Shown here one piece after another: positions 42,961 through 43,020 of a DNA stretch of 43,020 bases (the first letter of the stretch is position 1; the number at the start of each line of letters is the position of its first letter). Made by a program: the position numbers and the translations under genes. Below the pieces are notes generated by a model. That model saw only the letters and a list, made by a program, of their open reading frames with translations. It did no database searches and was not told the DNA's origin. Source of the DNA: Bacteroidaceae bacterium (lineage in GTDB: Bacteria > Bacteroidota > Bacteroidia > Bacteroidales > Bacteroidaceae); the NCBI GenBank assembly GCA_024401215.1, contig JAKSLL010000025.1, positions 1-43,020 on the forward strand. Direction: 5' to 3'.

Positions 42961-43020
42961 TTCAACTTTCGCAAGTATGCAACTTGCTCGTTTTGAGGAG
43001 TTAAAGTGGAGTTAAAGAGG
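42961..43020. repeat. TTAAAG hairpin element, copy 5 (inverted, cut by window end)
   Basis: CAACTTTCGCAAGTATGCAA then CTTGCTCGTTTTGAGGAGTT and AAAGTGGAGTTAAAGAGG is the reverse complement of the right end of copy 4 (33846-33912) with a few changes. It directly follows the terminator. Confidence 0.8.

Noticed and set aside
42770-43015. Open frames across tRNA-Thr and the 47-base repeats
   Set aside because: They are translations of tRNA-derived repeats and a terminator, with no start site or protein-like composition.

Overview
The window looks like a chromosomal segment of a Bacteroidales bacterium, most like Prevotella or a close relative (inference). Promoters fit the Bacteroidetes pattern TTTG-N19/20-TAnnTTTG, for example upstream of the SRP RNA, tRNA-His and the large Rhs gene. 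Genes lack strong Shine-Dalgarno sites, a type IX secretion (T9SS) sorting tail is present, and many secreted carbohydrate-active enzymes are encoded.

Bases 1-8700 are an AT-rich polymorphic-toxin locus. A 2075-residue SpvB/FG-GAP/YD-repeat (Rhs) protein ends in a variable tip carrying an HEYGH zinc-metallopeptidase motif. Behind it lie three paralogous small lipoproteins (probable immunity proteins), a truncated orphan tip that has lost the HEYGH core, and one complete plus two broken copies of a small exported protein with a T9SS-like C-terminal domain. The intact and broken copies share long stretches of near-identical DNA, so the locus appears to have grown and decayed by cassette recombination.

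Bases 8800-14000 hold a RavA-ViaA pair (MoxR AAA+ ATPase plus VWA protein), a YhaM-like OB/HD exonuclease and a Cof-type HAD phosphatase. Bases 14088-22356 are a minus-strand run that looks like an L-fucose (6-deoxy-L-galactose) oxidation locus: GH29 fucosidase, membrane protein, SGNH esterase, AraC regulator, mutarotase, L-galactose/L-fucose dehydrogenase-like aldo-keto reductase, lactonase-like amidohydrolase and a zinc alcohol dehydrogenase.

Bases 22600-28200 carry the M48 peptidase/LemA pair, an unusual nucleotidyltransferase-hotdog thioesterase fusion, and alaS. Bases 28280-38550 hold a GH43, a membrane protein/XRE regulator pair, a DUF2339 membrane protein, a glycosyltransferase remnant, an esterase with a LamG-like tail, an NADPH-type flavoprotein, a second esterase and a GH30. 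Bases 38600-43020 are mostly housekeeping: tRNA-His (with a decayed ATP-binding/DNA-binding gene remnant at its 3' side), folD, ffh, a DedA protein, the SRP RNA (ffs) and tRNA-Thr, so both SRP components sit within about 0.8 kb.

Intergenic space is unusually repeat-rich. There are at least five copies of a hairpin-forming element built from TTAAAG / CTTTAAC arms with a CAAGTTTCGCTCCACTTG-type end, plus AT-rich heptad arrays (GAATTAA, ACGAAAT) and ACTCACAAACTTAAGA-type arrays. Several genes end inside these arrays. No transposase gene, CRISPR array, rRNA or replication origin was seen.
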